Source of the DNA: Candidatus Flavonifractor merdavium
GTDB lineage: Bacteria > Bacillota > Clostridia > Oscillospirales > Oscillospiraceae
NCBI GenBank assembly: GCA_019119335.1
Contig: DWXF01000048.1
Location: forward strand, 1 to 64,000
Direction: 5' to 3'
Length of the DNA stretch: 64,000 nt
Shown piece by piece: positions 52,977 to 61,948 of this stretch (the first letter of the stretch is position 1; each line of letters starts with the position of its first letter). Both the position numbers and the translations under genes were made by a program. The notes beneath the pieces were generated by a model, which saw nothing but the letters and a program-made list of their open reading frames with translations, made no database searches and had not been told where the DNA came from.

Positions 52977-54743
52977 TCACCGGAACCAGATGTTCATTTC
53001 GTACTTGAAGGTACGGTAATTCTGCATGGTACACTCATAGGCATATTCCCGGATCAGCTCCCCATCGGCGTCATACTCGCCGAACACCATAGCCACGCCG
53101 CTGTTGACCACCCAGTTGCCCTGGTCCCCGCACTGGGAGCCGTTGGAGACAATGCTGGAATAGGGTACGTCAAAGCTGTCCTCCAGGGCAAAGGTACGGT
53201 CGTTCTCGTCGATGCGGTAAATATAGACCTGGCTGGTCTCATCGTCGGTGAGGTACAGGCCGGTGCCCACGCTGTCGGCCACCTCCAGGGTGAAGTCCCG
53301 GCTGTTCAGGGACCAGTAGTTGTTGTTGTACACCGCCAGGTAGTAAACGCCGTCCTCCTCCCCATCGGCCAGATACTCCACACAGTGCTGGCCGTACTGC
53401 GGCACGAAATCCCCCACCTGCGTGAGACAGAGACCGGCGTAGGGCGTATCCTGCCAGAACCGCCCATCCCCCGCCAGCCAGTCCAGTTCAGGCTGGCTGT
53501 GGAGGCCCTTGACCTTGATGATGGCGGAGGTCTCCCGGGAGGAGACGATCAGGCTATCATCCTCCGGCATGTACTGCAGGCTGTTGAGGTGGAGCCAGTC
53601 CCACTCCCCCGCCTGCCAGAAGAAGTCGTCCGTGGGACCCACCTTTCGGGTCATCTCAAAATAGGGCTCCATCAGCTGGCTGAAATCCAGCAGCTGCGTG
53701 ACCTCGCCCGTCTCCAGGTCAATGGACAGCAGCCGGTCCTCCACCGTCTCGCCGCCCACCTCCTCGGCCAGGGCCAGCAGCTCCCCGTCCGCACCGTAGC
53801 CGATATCGTGGTGCAGGTCGTAGCCGTCCAGGGTATAGATTTGGGTGACCCGGCCCAGCCCGTCGATCCGCGCCAGCTTGGAGGAGGATACACAGGTCAG
53901 AATCTCGTCGCCGTCAAACAGCAGCCGGTCAAAGCCGTAGCCCTCCAGCACCATTTCGTAGCGCATCACGCCGTCGTCGTCAAAGAAAAACCCGTAGCCC
54001 AGATACCCATTGACCCGCATCATGGCAAACAGGCCCTCCGCCTGAGGCTGATCGGAGGAGCCCTCCGTCACCTCCAGCCGGGTGGGGTATCCGGAGCTGG
54101 GCTCCGGCATATCCACGCTGAAGCGCACCACCTGCCGGGTGTTTCCCCATTTGCCGGTCATGGTCAGCGTAACCTCATTGCGCTCCCCCGGCACCAGCCC
54201 AATGAGCTGGAACTCATGGCGCTTGGTATACTCCTGGCCGGAATAGTCGGCGGCCTCCACCGTAACGTCCGAAATGCCGCCGGCCTCCACATGTATGGTA
54301 TAGGTGACCTTGGTATCCTGCTCGGTCTCAAAGTACAGGTACAGCCCATTGCTCCCGGTGCCGAAGGGGTTGAGCACCGCCAGCGGAGTGGTAGCCGTCC
54401 ACGACATGCCCCGGGCAGCCTTGATATCCTGCAGCGCCCCATCCAGCCGCTGCTGCACCTCCAGGTCGTAGAAGGTAAAGCCCTCCTCCTCAATATCCTG
54501 GGGCACCAGCTGGATGGCCCGCAGGCCGTCGCCCAGCTCGGCCTCGGCGAAGTCCACCTGCCACTCCTCCAGTTCAGCAATGACGTCGCCGGTCTCAAAG
54601 CTCCAGTCGGTACGTACCGCGTGCTCCTGGGCGGTAAACAGCTTGGAGACCGCCAGCACAGCCACCGGTATGAGGATGGCCAGCGCCACCGCCGCCACAA
54701 TCAGGATTACAGCAAGCCTTTTCCAGTTCCGTTTCTTTGTCAT
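52977..54743 (-). CDS. Membrane-anchored arylsulfate sulfotransferase (ASST)
   Basis: 588 residues: cytoplasmic basic tip, one membrane anchor (about 9-33), an Ig-like N-terminal domain, and a six-bladed propeller. The four active-site residues known in E. coli-type ASST are all recognisable: H311/H312 in DLHHDIGY, H385 in DWLHLNSLQYM, R403 in SSRETSAI, and H453 in GQHCVEYL. The enzyme moves a sulfuryl group from one phenolic sulfate ester to another phenol without PAPS, outside the membrane. It follows a TSUP exporter gene by 31 bases and precedes the hybrid kinase. Confidence 0.92.
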   Translation of the reverse strand: MTKKRNWKRLAVILIVAAVALAILIPVAVLAVSKLFTAQEHAVRTDWSFETGDVIAELEEWQVDFAEAELGDGLRAIQLVPQDIEEEGFTFYDLEVQQRLDGALQDIKAARGMSWTATTPLAVLNPFGTGSNGLYLYFETEQDTKVTYTIHVEAGGISDVTVEAADYSGQEYTKRHEFQLIGLVPGERNEVTLTMTGKWGNTRQVVRFSVDMPEPSSGYPTRLEVTEGSSDQPQAEGLFAMMRVNGYLGYGFFFDDDGVMRYEMVLEGYGFDRLLFDGDEILTCVSSSKLARIDGLGRVTQIYTLDGYDLHHDIGYGADGELLALAEEVGGETVEDRLLSIDLETGEVTQLLDFSQLMEPYFEMTRKVGPTDDFFWQAGEWDWLHLNSLQYMPEDDSLIVSSRETSAIIKVKGLHSQPELDWLAGDGRFWQDTPYAGLCLTQVGDFVPQYGQHCVEYLADGEEDGVYYLAVYNNNYWSLNSRDFTLEVADSVGTGLYLTDDETSQVYIYRIDENDRTFALEDSFDVPYSSIVSNGSQCGDQGNWVVNSGVAMVFGEYDADGELIREYAYECTMQNYRTFKYEMNIWFR

Positions 54744-54774
54744 GATAAGTTCTCCCCAATTTTCATGTTGTACG

Positions 54775-55551
54775 TTATAACCAGGAGATCAGGATCAGAA
54801 CGATGCCCAAAACTGTGAGAATCACGCCGGTCAGCCGGTTCAGCAGCAGGGCGTCGGCCCGGGTGGCGATTTTCGCCGCCAGCTGGGCCCACAGCAGGGT
54901 AAAGATCACGCACATGACCAAGATGCCCAAATGGGGGGTGCTGCCCAGGGCGAAATGACTGGCCATGCCGGTGAGGGCGGAAAAGGTCATCACAAACACG
55001 CTGGTACCCACGGCGGTTTTCAGCTCGTAGCCCAGCACCACTGTCAGCACCATCAGCATCATCATGCCGCCGCCCGCGCCGAAAAAGCCGCAGATCAGGC
55101 CGATACAGGCGCCGCCCACCGCCCCCTTGATGATCTGCGTCCGGCGTCCGCAGTCCCCGGCGGCATGCCGGGGAGCGGTGATGGGGAAAATCAAGAACCG
55201 CAGACCCAGCACCAGGGTCATGGCCACCGAAAAGCCCCCCAGGGTACTGTTGGGTACCATGGTGGACAGCCAGCTTCCCACCATGGTCATGCTCAACACG
55301 CCGCACATCATGACAATGCCGTTTTTAATGTCAATGGCGCCGCTTTTGGCATAGGTGCGGGCGCTGACCGCGCTGGCCAGCACGTCGCTGCCCAGGGCAA
55401 TACCAATGGCATCATAGGCCGGTATATCCAGAAAGGTCACCAGCATGGGGCTGATCACGGTGGCCGCGCTCATGCCCGCAAAGCCGGTACCCAGTCCTGC
55501 CCCCGCGCCCGCCAAAAAGCAGATCAGAATTTGAAACCACAACTCATCCAA
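54775..55551 (-). CDS. TSUP (TauE/SafE) family permease
   Basis: 258-residue membrane protein with about 8 hydrophobic segments and the TSUP glycine-rich repeats GAGAGLGTGFAGMSAATV and CGFFGAGGGMMMLMVL. Family members export sulfite, sulfoacetate or other anions. Start is a TTG at 55551, 9 bases after AAGGAGA; an ATG between them is out of frame and quickly stopped. It is first in the TSUP-ASST-kinase unit, so a sulfur-anion role is plausible. Confidence 0.9.
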   Translation of the reverse strand: MDELWFQILICFLAGAGAGLGTGFAGMSAATVISPMLVTFLDIPAYDAIGIALGSDVLASAVSARTYAKSGAIDIKNGIVMMCGVLSMTMVGSWLSTMVPNSTLGGFSVAMTLVLGLRFLIFPITAPRHAAGDCGRRTQIIKGAVGGACIGLICGFFGAGGGMMMLMVLTVVLGYELKTAVGTSVFVMTFSALTGMASHFALGSTPHLGILVMCVIFTLLWAQLAAKIATRADALLLNRLTGVILTVLGIVLILISWL

Positions 55552-55589
55552 GCCGCATATTCTCCTTAACAATGGGGTCTATCAGCCCA

Positions 55590-55618
55590 ATCTTAACAGA
55601 TATCGCCTCTTTTCACAA
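55590..55618 (-). promoter_or_regulatory. Promoter of the TSUP-ASST-kinase unit
   Basis: Minus strand TTGTGA (55613-55618), 17-base spacer, TAAGAT (55590-55595) with TGT extension, about 39 bases upstream of the TSUP start. Confidence 0.6.
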
Positions 55619-55650
55619 CTGTTTCCTAAGGAGACAACTGACAACATGTG

Positions 55651-55697
55651 GAAAAGCCGTCTGGCGCGCCGCAAAAAAACGGCGTGCCAGACGGCTC
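55651..55697 (-). terminator. Terminator after the GH10-like SLH gene
   Basis: Seventeen-base stem (55655-55671 with 55680-55696, one mismatch), T-rich loop and a TTTT tail on the minus strand, directly after the stop at 55704. Confidence 0.85.
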
Positions 55698-55703
55698 TTT
55701 CTG

Positions 55704-57632
55704 TCACTTCCAGCGCTCGCCGGAAGGGGTCTTTTCATAATTATGGGTCACCGAGGCCTCCAGGATCTCCCAATAGGCCCAGTGGCCGACGGGCACATCA
55801 GAGAAGGGCATGGCCGCCTCCCGCTCCCCGGCCTGACGGCCCAGGGCCTGGTTGACCAGCTTCACCGCCTCCGCCCGGCTGATGCTCCGCGCGGGCTGGA
55901 AGGTACCGTCGGGATAGCCGGACACCCAGCCCTGACCGGCGGCAAAGGAGATCACGTCCGCCGCCCAGTGGTCAGCGGGTACGTCGGGGAAGCTGACTGT
56001 GCCGGCCATCTGGGGAAAGAAGGCGGAGAGCAGCTTCACCAGCTCCGCCCGGCTCACCGGCTGCTCCGGCCGGAAGGTGCCGTCGGAATAGCCGTTTACC
56101 AGGCCGTATTTCTGGGCAAAGGCCACGTAAGGGGCGTACCAGGCTGTGGCCGGGACGTCGGAAAAGCCGGTGGTCCCGGCCGCTCCAGTATAAAGGGCAT
56201 TTCCGTTTCCGTCCACCGCCAGCCGGGCCAGCATGGCCACCGCCTCCGCCCGGCTCAGGGTGGCCTCCGGTCGGAACAGGCCGTTATCCCCCTCCATATA
56301 GGCGGTATGGTTCACGGTGTCCAGGGTCACGGTCACCGCCGGCTCCGGAGTGGCGGTGGGCTGGGGCGTGGCTGTGGCCGTGGGAGTCGGGGCAGGCGTG
56401 GGGGTGGGCTCCGGCTGGACGTCCCCATAGGCCTTCCGGTAGAGTCCGTTCAGCGCGCTGTTGTCCACCAGGAACTGATAGCGGAAGTGGACCTCGCCCG
56501 TCACTTCCGGCAGCTTCTGATTCAGCGCCAGCATGTTTTCAATGGCGGTAATGCCGTACCAGGGGCTGCTGGAGTCGGCATTTCCTGCCTGGTAATCCGC
56601 CATGCCTATGTAAAGCGAAACACCCGTACCCCTTACCACATCCGCCCACCAGCGGGCAATGGTCTCATAGTCCATGCTCTTGTGGCCGATGTACCAGTAG
56701 ACCTGGGGGCAGATGTAGTCGATCCACCCCTCCTTCACCCATTTCCGACTGTCGGCGTAGGCGGCGTAATAGCTCTCATAGCCGCCGGTGGTGTTGGAGC
56801 CCTCAGGCAGGCTGCGCTTGTCCGCCCACACACCGGAGGGACTGATACCGTAGGACAGATCGGGGTCGATGGCGTGGAGCCGCTGGCCCAGGGCCTTCAC
56901 CAGCTGGTTCACGTTGTCCCGCCGCCAGTCGCCAATGTCAGAGAAGCCACCGCCGTATTGGGCATAGGCGGCGGCATCGTCAAAGCCGCTGCCGGGATAG
57001 AAATAATCGTCAAGGTGGACGCCGTCGATGTCATAGTTGCGGGCCAGCTCCTCGGCCCCCTGGACGATGTACTCCCGCACCTCCGGCAGGCCGGGGTTGA
57101 AGTAGAAGTTGTTCTCGTACTCCACCACCCATTCAGGGTGGATCTTGGCGGGGTGATTGGCGGTGAGGGCGTCAAACTCACTCTGGCCGCCCTTGGTGAT
57201 CCGGAAGGGGTTAATCCAGGCGTGAAGCTCCAGCCCCAGCTTGTGGGCCTGCTCCACCCAGTAGGCCAGCGGGTCAAAGCCGCCCTGGGGGGCTGCCCCC
57301 TGGGTGCCGGTCAGATACTTGCTCCAGGGATAGTAGGCCGAGGGATACAGGGCGTCGGCGGAGGGCCGCACCTGGAGGATCACGGCGTTCATGCCCATAT
57401 CCGCGCAGTTGCGCAGAATTTTGTCGGCGTCCGCCTTCAGCACCGCCGGGTCCGTGGTAGCCTGGCTGGGGTAGTCCAGACGGTACACCGTGGACACCCA
57501 CACGGCCCGAAATTCCTTCTTCTCCCAGGTGGACGCGGCGGAGGCGTCGGGCTGGGACCAGCGGCCCAGCCCGATCAGGACCAGGACGCCCACCAGCACC
57601 AGCGCCAGAATGGGTTTCCAATGCTTTATCAT
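55704..57632 (-). CDS. GH10-like glycosyl hydrolase (YngK/DUF187) with SLH repeats
   Basis: 642-residue secreted protein: signal/anchor 8-22, a DUF187 (beta/alpha)8 glycoside-hydrolase-like domain (about 37-390; FRAVWVSTVYRLDYP, VILQVRPSADALYPSAYYPW, LHAWINPFRI, DGVHLDDYFYPG, WRRDNVNQLV, ICPQVYW), a Pro/Thr linker (about 393-420), and three SLH repeats (about 430-640). It likely cleaves a wall or exopolysaccharide while bound to the wall; the substrate is not known. ATG at 57632, 15 bases after the ABC-F stop. Confidence 0.92.
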   Translation of the reverse strand: MIKHWKPILALVLVGVLVLIGLGRWSQPDASAASTWEKKEFRAVWVSTVYRLDYPSQATTDPAVLKADADKILRNCADMGMNAVILQVRPSADALYPSAYYPWSKYLTGTQGAAPQGGFDPLAYWVEQAHKLGLELHAWINPFRITKGGQSEFDALTANHPAKIHPEWVVEYENNFYFNPGLPEVREYIVQGAEELARNYDIDGVHLDDYFYPGSGFDDAAAYAQYGGGFSDIGDWRRDNVNQLVKALGQRLHAIDPDLSYGISPSGVWADKRSLPEGSNTTGGYESYYAAYADSRKWVKEGWIDYICPQVYWYIGHKSMDYETIARWWADVVRGTGVSLYIGMADYQAGNADSSSPWYGITAIENMLALNQKLPEVTGEVHFRYQFLVDNSALNGLYRKAYGDVQPEPTPTPAPTPTATATPQPTATPEPAVTVTLDTVNHTAYMEGDNGLFRPEATLSRAEAVAMLARLAVDGNGNALYTGAAGTTGFSDVPATAWYAPYVAFAQKYGLVNGYSDGTFRPEQPVSRAELVKLLSAFFPQMAGTVSFPDVPADHWAADVISFAAGQGWVSGYPDGTFQPARSISRAEAVKLVNQALGRQAGEREAAMPFSDVPVGHWAYWEILEASVTHNYEKTPSGERWK

Positions 57633-57647
57633 GGGTTCTCTCCTTCG

Positions 57648-59432
57648 CTATTGCTTGGCAATCTGCTCGGCCAGGTCGTTGAGGTAGACCCAGCGCTCCA
57701 TTTTCTCCTCCAGGGCGGCCTCCAGCTCCTCCTGTCTGGCCTGGAGCTCCTGAAGGGCGACATAGTCGGTGGCCTTTTCCGCCTGCTCCGCCTGTACCCG
57801 GGCAATCTGCTCCTCCAGGGCGGCGATATCGGCGTCAATGCTCTCATACTCCCGCTGCTCCTTGTAGGTAAATTTCACCTTCTGAGGCGGGGCGGTCGGG
57901 CGCTCCTTCCCCTTGTCCGGGGCGGGTTCTCTGGGAATCTTGGGCTTCTCCTCCTTCCGCCTGGCCTCCAGATACTCGGTGTAGCCGCCGGGATAGCCCT
58001 TCACCCGGCCGTCCGGCTCCACGGTAAACACCCGGCGTACCACCCGGTCCAGGAAGTAGCGGTCGTGGGACACCGCCACCACCGCCCCGGGGAAGGTGTC
58101 CAGATAGTCCTCCAGGATGGACAGGGTCTGGATGTCCAGGTCGTTGGTGGGCTCGTCCAGCAGCAGCACGTTGGGGGCCGCCGCCAGTACCGACAGCAAA
58201 AACAGCCGCCGCTTCTCCCCGCCGGACAGTTTCCGTATGGGGCTCCACTGGACCTCCGCCGGGAACAGGAACTGCTCCAGCAGCTGGGTGGCGGTAAGCA
58301 TCCCCTCTGCCGTCTCGATGCGGTTGCCGATCTCCTTCACGTAGTCGATGACCCGGGTATCATTGTCCATGTCCGGCACTTCCTGGCAGAAGTAACCGAT
58401 GCGGACGGTCTCCCCCACCTCGATCTCCCCGGCGTCGGGGGCCAGCTTCCCTGCCAGCAGGTTCAAAAGAGTGGATTTTCCGCTGCCGTTGGCCCCCACG
58501 ATGCCGATGCGGTCATCCCGCAGGAGCATGCAGTCAAAGTCCCGGAGCACCGTCCGCGCTCCGAAGGACTTGGTCACACCCCGCAATTCCACCGTCTTTT
58601 TTCCTAGACGGCTGGACCGGGCGGAAAGTTCCAAGGAAGTTTTTTCCGTCGGGCCGGTCTGGGCCTTCAGGGCCTCGTACCGCTCCAGCCGCTCCCGGCT
58701 CTTGGTGCCCCGGGCGGTGGGGCCCTGCATCACCCACTGGTACTCCCGGCGGAGGATGGCCTGGCGCTTGCGCTCGCTGGCCTTTTCGCTCTCCAGCCGG
58801 GCCGCCTTCCGCTCCAGATACTTGTCATAGTTGCCCGGATAGGTGTACAGCTTTCCGTCCTCCACCTCCACCATGGTGGTGACGATCCGCTCCAGAAAAT
58901 ACCGGTCGTGGGTCACCATCACCAGGGCGCCCTTCCAGGCTTTCAGCTCCTCCTCCAGCCAGTTCACCATGTCGTTGTCCAGGTGGTTGGTGGGCTCGTC
59001 CAGGATCAGCACGTCGCTGGGCCGGGCCAGCACCGCCGCCAGGGCCACCCGGCGGCGCTCCCCGCCGGACAGCTCCCCCACCTTCTGGTCGAACCGGGAT
59101 ACCCCCAGCCGGTTCAGGATGGTCTTGGCCTCGTACTCCGCCAAAACCCGGTCGTCGTCGCTGAGCCCCGCCAGCACCTGCTCCAGCACCGTCCGTTCCC
59201 TGGGAAATACCGGGTTCTGGGGCAGGTACTCCAGGCGCACGTTGGGGTCGGGCCGGACGGTGCCCTCATCGGGCTCCTCCGCCCCGGCCAGCAGCCGGAG
59301 CAGGGTGGATTTTCCGGTGCCGTTGACCCCGATCACCCCCACCTTGTCCCCCCGGTCCACATAAAAAGAGACCCCGTCCAACAGGGTTCGGGTCCCGTAG
59401 GTTTTGCTCAATTGTTCTCCAGACAGCAGCAT
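57648..59432 (-). CDS. ABC-F family ATPase (Uup-like)
   Basis: 594 residues, two ABC domains without membrane region. Domain 1: GVIGVNGTGKSTLL, LSGGERRRVALAAVL, VLILDEPTNHLDN. Domain 2: GIVGANGSGKSTLL, LSGGEKRRLFLLSVL, LLLDEPTNDLDI. A C-terminal Uup-type coiled coil (YKEQREYESIDADIAALEEQI onwards). It differs from the first ABC-F gene in linker and tail. Probably ribosome-associated. ATG at 59432 with GAGG; divergent from the GntR operon and followed by the GH10-like gene. Confidence 0.94.
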   Translation of the reverse strand: MLLSGEQLSKTYGTRTLLDGVSFYVDRGDKVGVIGVNGTGKSTLLRLLAGAEEPDEGTVRPDPNVRLEYLPQNPVFPRERTVLEQVLAGLSDDDRVLAEYEAKTILNRLGVSRFDQKVGELSGGERRRVALAAVLARPSDVLILDEPTNHLDNDMVNWLEEELKAWKGALVMVTHDRYFLERIVTTMVEVEDGKLYTYPGNYDKYLERKAARLESEKASERKRQAILRREYQWVMQGPTARGTKSRERLERYEALKAQTGPTEKTSLELSARSSRLGKKTVELRGVTKSFGARTVLRDFDCMLLRDDRIGIVGANGSGKSTLLNLLAGKLAPDAGEIEVGETVRIGYFCQEVPDMDNDTRVIDYVKEIGNRIETAEGMLTATQLLEQFLFPAEVQWSPIRKLSGGEKRRLFLLSVLAAAPNVLLLDEPTNDLDIQTLSILEDYLDTFPGAVVAVSHDRYFLDRVVRRVFTVEPDGRVKGYPGGYTEYLEARRKEEKPKIPREPAPDKGKERPTAPPQKVKFTYKEQREYESIDADIAALEEQIARVQAEQAEKATDYVALQELQARQEELEAALEEKMERWVYLNDLAEQIAKQ

Positions 59433-59505
59433 AACAGTTCCTCGCTTTTTCAGGTTCTGTTCCAGTATAGCGGAAATGGACGAAAAAGAAAAGGGGCTTC
59501 TCCCC

Positions 59506-59534
59506 TTGACAGAAAACCGTATTACTCATATAAT
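59506..59534 (+). promoter_or_regulatory. Consensus promoter of the GntR/ABC operon
   Basis: TTGACA (59506-59511), 17-base spacer and TATAAT (59529-59534): both hexamers match the consensus perfectly. Full consensus in front of a local repressor suggests control by blocking. Confidence 0.88.
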
Positions 59535-59569
59535 ACAGTTAGAAAGTGTATTAGTTTAATCATACAGTT
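59533..59569 (+). promoter_or_regulatory. Repeated operator sequence for the GntR regulator
   Basis: ATACAGTT occurs twice (59533-59540 and 59562-59569), and GTGTAT (59546-59551) with ATACAG (59562-59567) forms a near-perfect inverted pair. The block overlaps the -10 and predicted start, fitting an autorepressor site of the YtrA class. Confidence 0.5.
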
Positions 59570-59585
59570 CAGGGAGGTGAGAGCC

Positions 59586-59978
59586 TTGGTTGATTTTTCC
59601 GCCTTTGTACCGGAGGATGGTCTGCCCATCTATCTGCAGATCATCCGGTACGTGAAGCGGGCCGTGGCCGCCGGGACGGCCGGGGACGGAGACGAGCTGC
59701 CCTCCCGCCGGATGCTCTCCGCCCAGCTGGGGGTCAACCCCAACACGGTGCAGAAGGCCTACAAACTGCTGGAGGATGAGGGGCTCATTTCCTCCCGCTC
59801 GGGGGCCAAGAGCGAGATCTCCCTCACCCCCGGCCGGGTGGAGGACATCCGGCGTCAGCTGCTGGAGCAGGAGGCGGGGCTGCTGGTGCGCTCCCTGCAG
59901 CAGGCGGGTCTGGAAAAGACGGACGCCTTCGCCCTGCTGGACCGGCTGTGGGAAGAAAGTAAGGAGGAAACGCCATGA
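59586..59978 (+). CDS. GntR family regulator, YtrA-type
   Basis: 130 residues: N-terminal winged helix (FVPEDGLPIYLQIIRYVKRAV...ELPSRRMLSAQLGVNPNTVQKAYKLLEDEGLISSRSG) and a short helical C-terminus, too small for an effector domain, which defines the YtrA subfamily. Such repressors control adjacent ABC genes and respond to wall-active antibiotics. Start is a TTG at 59586, 8 bases after GGGAGG. It overlaps the next gene by 4 bases. Confidence 0.9.
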   Translation: MVDFSAFVPEDGLPIYLQIIRYVKRAVAAGTAGDGDELPSRRMLSAQLGVNPNTVQKAYKLLEDEGLISSRSGAKSEISLTPGRVEDIRRQLLEQEAGLLVRSLQQAGLEKTDAFALLDRLWEESKEETP

Positions 59979-60709
59979 AACGGGAAGTGTCAGTCCTGAT
60001 GCCCGCCGCCCGGCTCACCCTGTGGAAGGTGCTGGGGATCTCCCTCCTCACTGCCGGGGTGCAGGTTCCCCTGCTGCTGGCCGCCCTCCGGGGGTGGGCT
60101 CAATCGGAGGAGCTGGGGCCTCCCGCTCTGGAGGTCATCGTGCAGCAGAGCCGGATCTCCCTGGTCTTTGGCGCGGGCCTGCTGCTGGTGTGCGCCGTCC
60201 TGATCCTGCCCGGCCTGGAGCGGGGAGCCAAAACCAGCTATACCCTCCGGCGGCTCGGAGTGGGCGAGCGGGCCCTGGTCATGCTGTGGGGCGGACTCAA
60301 CAGCATGCTGCTGTTGATCTTTTGGGCCGTTCAGACTGCGGCGGCCCTGGCCTTCAGCCAATATTACTTCCAGACCACCCTGGCGGGAATGGCCAACCAC
60401 CAGACCCTGTTTCTGGCCTGCTCCCGCTCCCCCTACCTCCACAATCTGCTCCCCCTGTGGGATTGGCCCTATCTCCTCCGCAATCTGGCGGGCGGGCTGG
60501 CCCTTGGCCTCTCCGCCGCCGCCCTCCCCTTCCACTGGCGGCACGGACGGAAGGGCTGGAGCGTCCTCCTCCTGGCGGTGTTCTTTGCCTATATTCCCCC
60601 CATGATGATGGAAAGCTCCTCCTTCGCCAGCGTCAGCATCCTGATCTTTGTCATCGCCTACGCCCTGATCACCAGCAATGTGTGGAGGAGGTATGGCGAT
60701 GAAGACTAA
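59975..60709 (+). CDS. Membrane protein of the YtrA-type ABC operon
   Basis: 244 residues with six hydrophobic stretches (about 18-38, 58-82, 100-125, 150-165, 185-200, 215-236). No motif beyond the ABC-2-like permease pattern; it is expected to form the membrane part of the transporter with the following protein and the ATPase. Coupled to gntR by ATGA overlap and overlapping the next gene by 11 bases. Confidence 0.75.
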   Translation: MKREVSVLMPAARLTLWKVLGISLLTAGVQVPLLLAALRGWAQSEELGPPALEVIVQQSRISLVFGAGLLLVCAVLILPGLERGAKTSYTLRRLGVGERALVMLWGGLNSMLLLIFWAVQTAAALAFSQYYFQTTLAGMANHQTLFLACSRSPYLHNLLPLWDWPYLLRNLAGGLALGLSAAALPFHWRHGRKGWSVLLLAVFFAYIPPMMMESSSFASVSILIFVIAYALITSNVWRRYGDED

Positions 60710-61205
60710 ATGGAAATCGCTCTCCCGGCTCTTCCCCCTGGGCTGGCCCTGGGAAAATGAGCTCACGCTGTCCGCCGCCGCCATAGGGGCCTCCGCCCTC
60801 ATGGCCCTGTGCCTGTTCGCCTACCGGTTTGGCAAAGCGGTGGACTCCCTTTATGACAACTTTTACCGGCGGGAGCCGGTGCTGGTGCCCGGCAGGCTTA
60901 TGCCCTCCTACCCCCAGGTACTGGGCAACAGTCTGTTCCTCTTCTGGCTCTCCGCCCTGTGCTTCATTCTGCTCTCCATCGCCCACTTCCTCTGGCACCG
61001 GTGGGGGAGCCGTAGCGACTATCTGATGCGGCGGCTTCCCAGGCAGAGTGAGCTGTGGAAGCGGTGTCTGGCGGGCTCCGCCCTGCTGGTGACCTGCACC
61101 GTTCTGGCGGCCGGGGTGCTGTTCGGTCTGTTTTTCATCTGGTACTATGCCCTGACGCCGGCGGGACATCTGCCGCCGGATCTGTGGGCCGGGATAGGAG
61201 GTTAA
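60699..61205 (+). CDS. Second membrane protein of the YtrA-type ABC operon
   Basis: 168 residues with three or more hydrophobic segments (about 24-44, 72-94, 125-150). Unrecognised family; an interior RSDYLMRRLPRQSELWKRC stretch is typical of ABC permease loops in YtrA-like operons. The ATG at 60699 is chosen because GGAGGAGG ends 7 bases upstream; an ATG two codons earlier is too close. Confidence 0.7.
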   Translation: MKTKWKSLSRLFPLGWPWENELTLSAAAIGASALMALCLFAYRFGKAVDSLYDNFYRREPVLVPGRLMPSYPQVLGNSLFLFWLSALCFILLSIAHFLWHRWGSRSDYLMRRLPRQSELWKRCLAGSALLVTCTVLAAGVLFGLFFIWYYALTPAGHLPPDLWAGIGG

Positions 61206-61209
61206 CGCC

Positions 61210-61944
61210 ATGCTGGAATTGAAGGATGTACACAAGACCTTCCTGAAGGGCTCCAAGGCCCTGGACGGGGTAAACCTGGCCATTGGGCCGGGGGAGATCG
61301 TGGGTCTGTTCGGGGAAAACGGGGCGGGCAAGACCACCCTGATGAAGTGCGTGCTGGGCCTGCTGCGGTATCAGGGCACCATCACCCTGGACAGAGCCCC
61401 CATCACCCCCAAAAACATCGCCCGGCTCTCCTTCGCCACCTGCGAGCACTCCTACTTCCCCGCCCTCACCGCCAAAGCCCACCGGGACTTCTACCGGGAG
61501 CACTTCCCCCATTTTCGGGAAAAGCGGTTTGCCGCCCTGATGGACTTTTTCCAGCTGCCTATGGGCAAGGCCATCCGGGGCTTCTCCACCGGCCAGAAGA
61601 ATCAGTTCGAGGTGATCCTGGCCCTGAGTCAGGGGGCGGACTACATTCTGATGGACGAACCCTTCGCCGGCAACGACATCTTCAACCGGGAGGATTTTTA
61701 CAAGGTTCTGCTGGGAATCCTGGAGCCGGAGGAGACCATCCTGCTGTCCACTCACCTGCTGGAGGAGGTGCAGCACTTCATCGGCCGGGCGGTGCTCCTC
61801 CACCAGGGGCAGGTGGCGGGAGACGTGACCACCCTGGAGCTGGAGGAGCAGGGCCGGAGCCTGATGGATTTCGTCAAGGAGACCTACCAATACAAGGCCG
61901 ACCGGGTGAGCCGCGCCCTGGGCGAGCTGACAGACAGGGAGTGA
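61210..61944 (+). CDS. ABC transporter ATP-binding protein (YtrB-like)
   Basis: 244 residues: Walker A GENGAGKTTLMKC, a signature reading GFSTGQKNQFEVILAL in place of LSGGQ, Walker B YILMDEPFAGND, and the switch His in LLSTHLLEEV. The FSTGQ variant is seen in YtrB/BcrA-like ATPases linked to GntR regulators. It energises the two membrane proteins before it. ATG at 61210, 4 bases after the preceding stop. Confidence 0.92.
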   Translation: MLELKDVHKTFLKGSKALDGVNLAIGPGEIVGLFGENGAGKTTLMKCVLGLLRYQGTITLDRAPITPKNIARLSFATCEHSYFPALTAKAHRDFYREHFPHFREKRFAALMDFFQLPMGKAIRGFSTGQKNQFEVILALSQGADYILMDEPFAGNDIFNREDFYKVLLGILEPEETILLSTHLLEEVQHFIGRAVLLHQGQVAGDVTTLELEEQGRSLMDFVKETYQYKADRVSRALGELTDRE

Positions 61945-61948
61945 GGAT

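Noticed and set aside
55572..58607. 1011-codon plus-strand frame, the longest in the region
   Set aside because: Covers the GH10-like gene and part of the ABC-F gene in antisense; both opposite genes have clear domains, and this frame has none.
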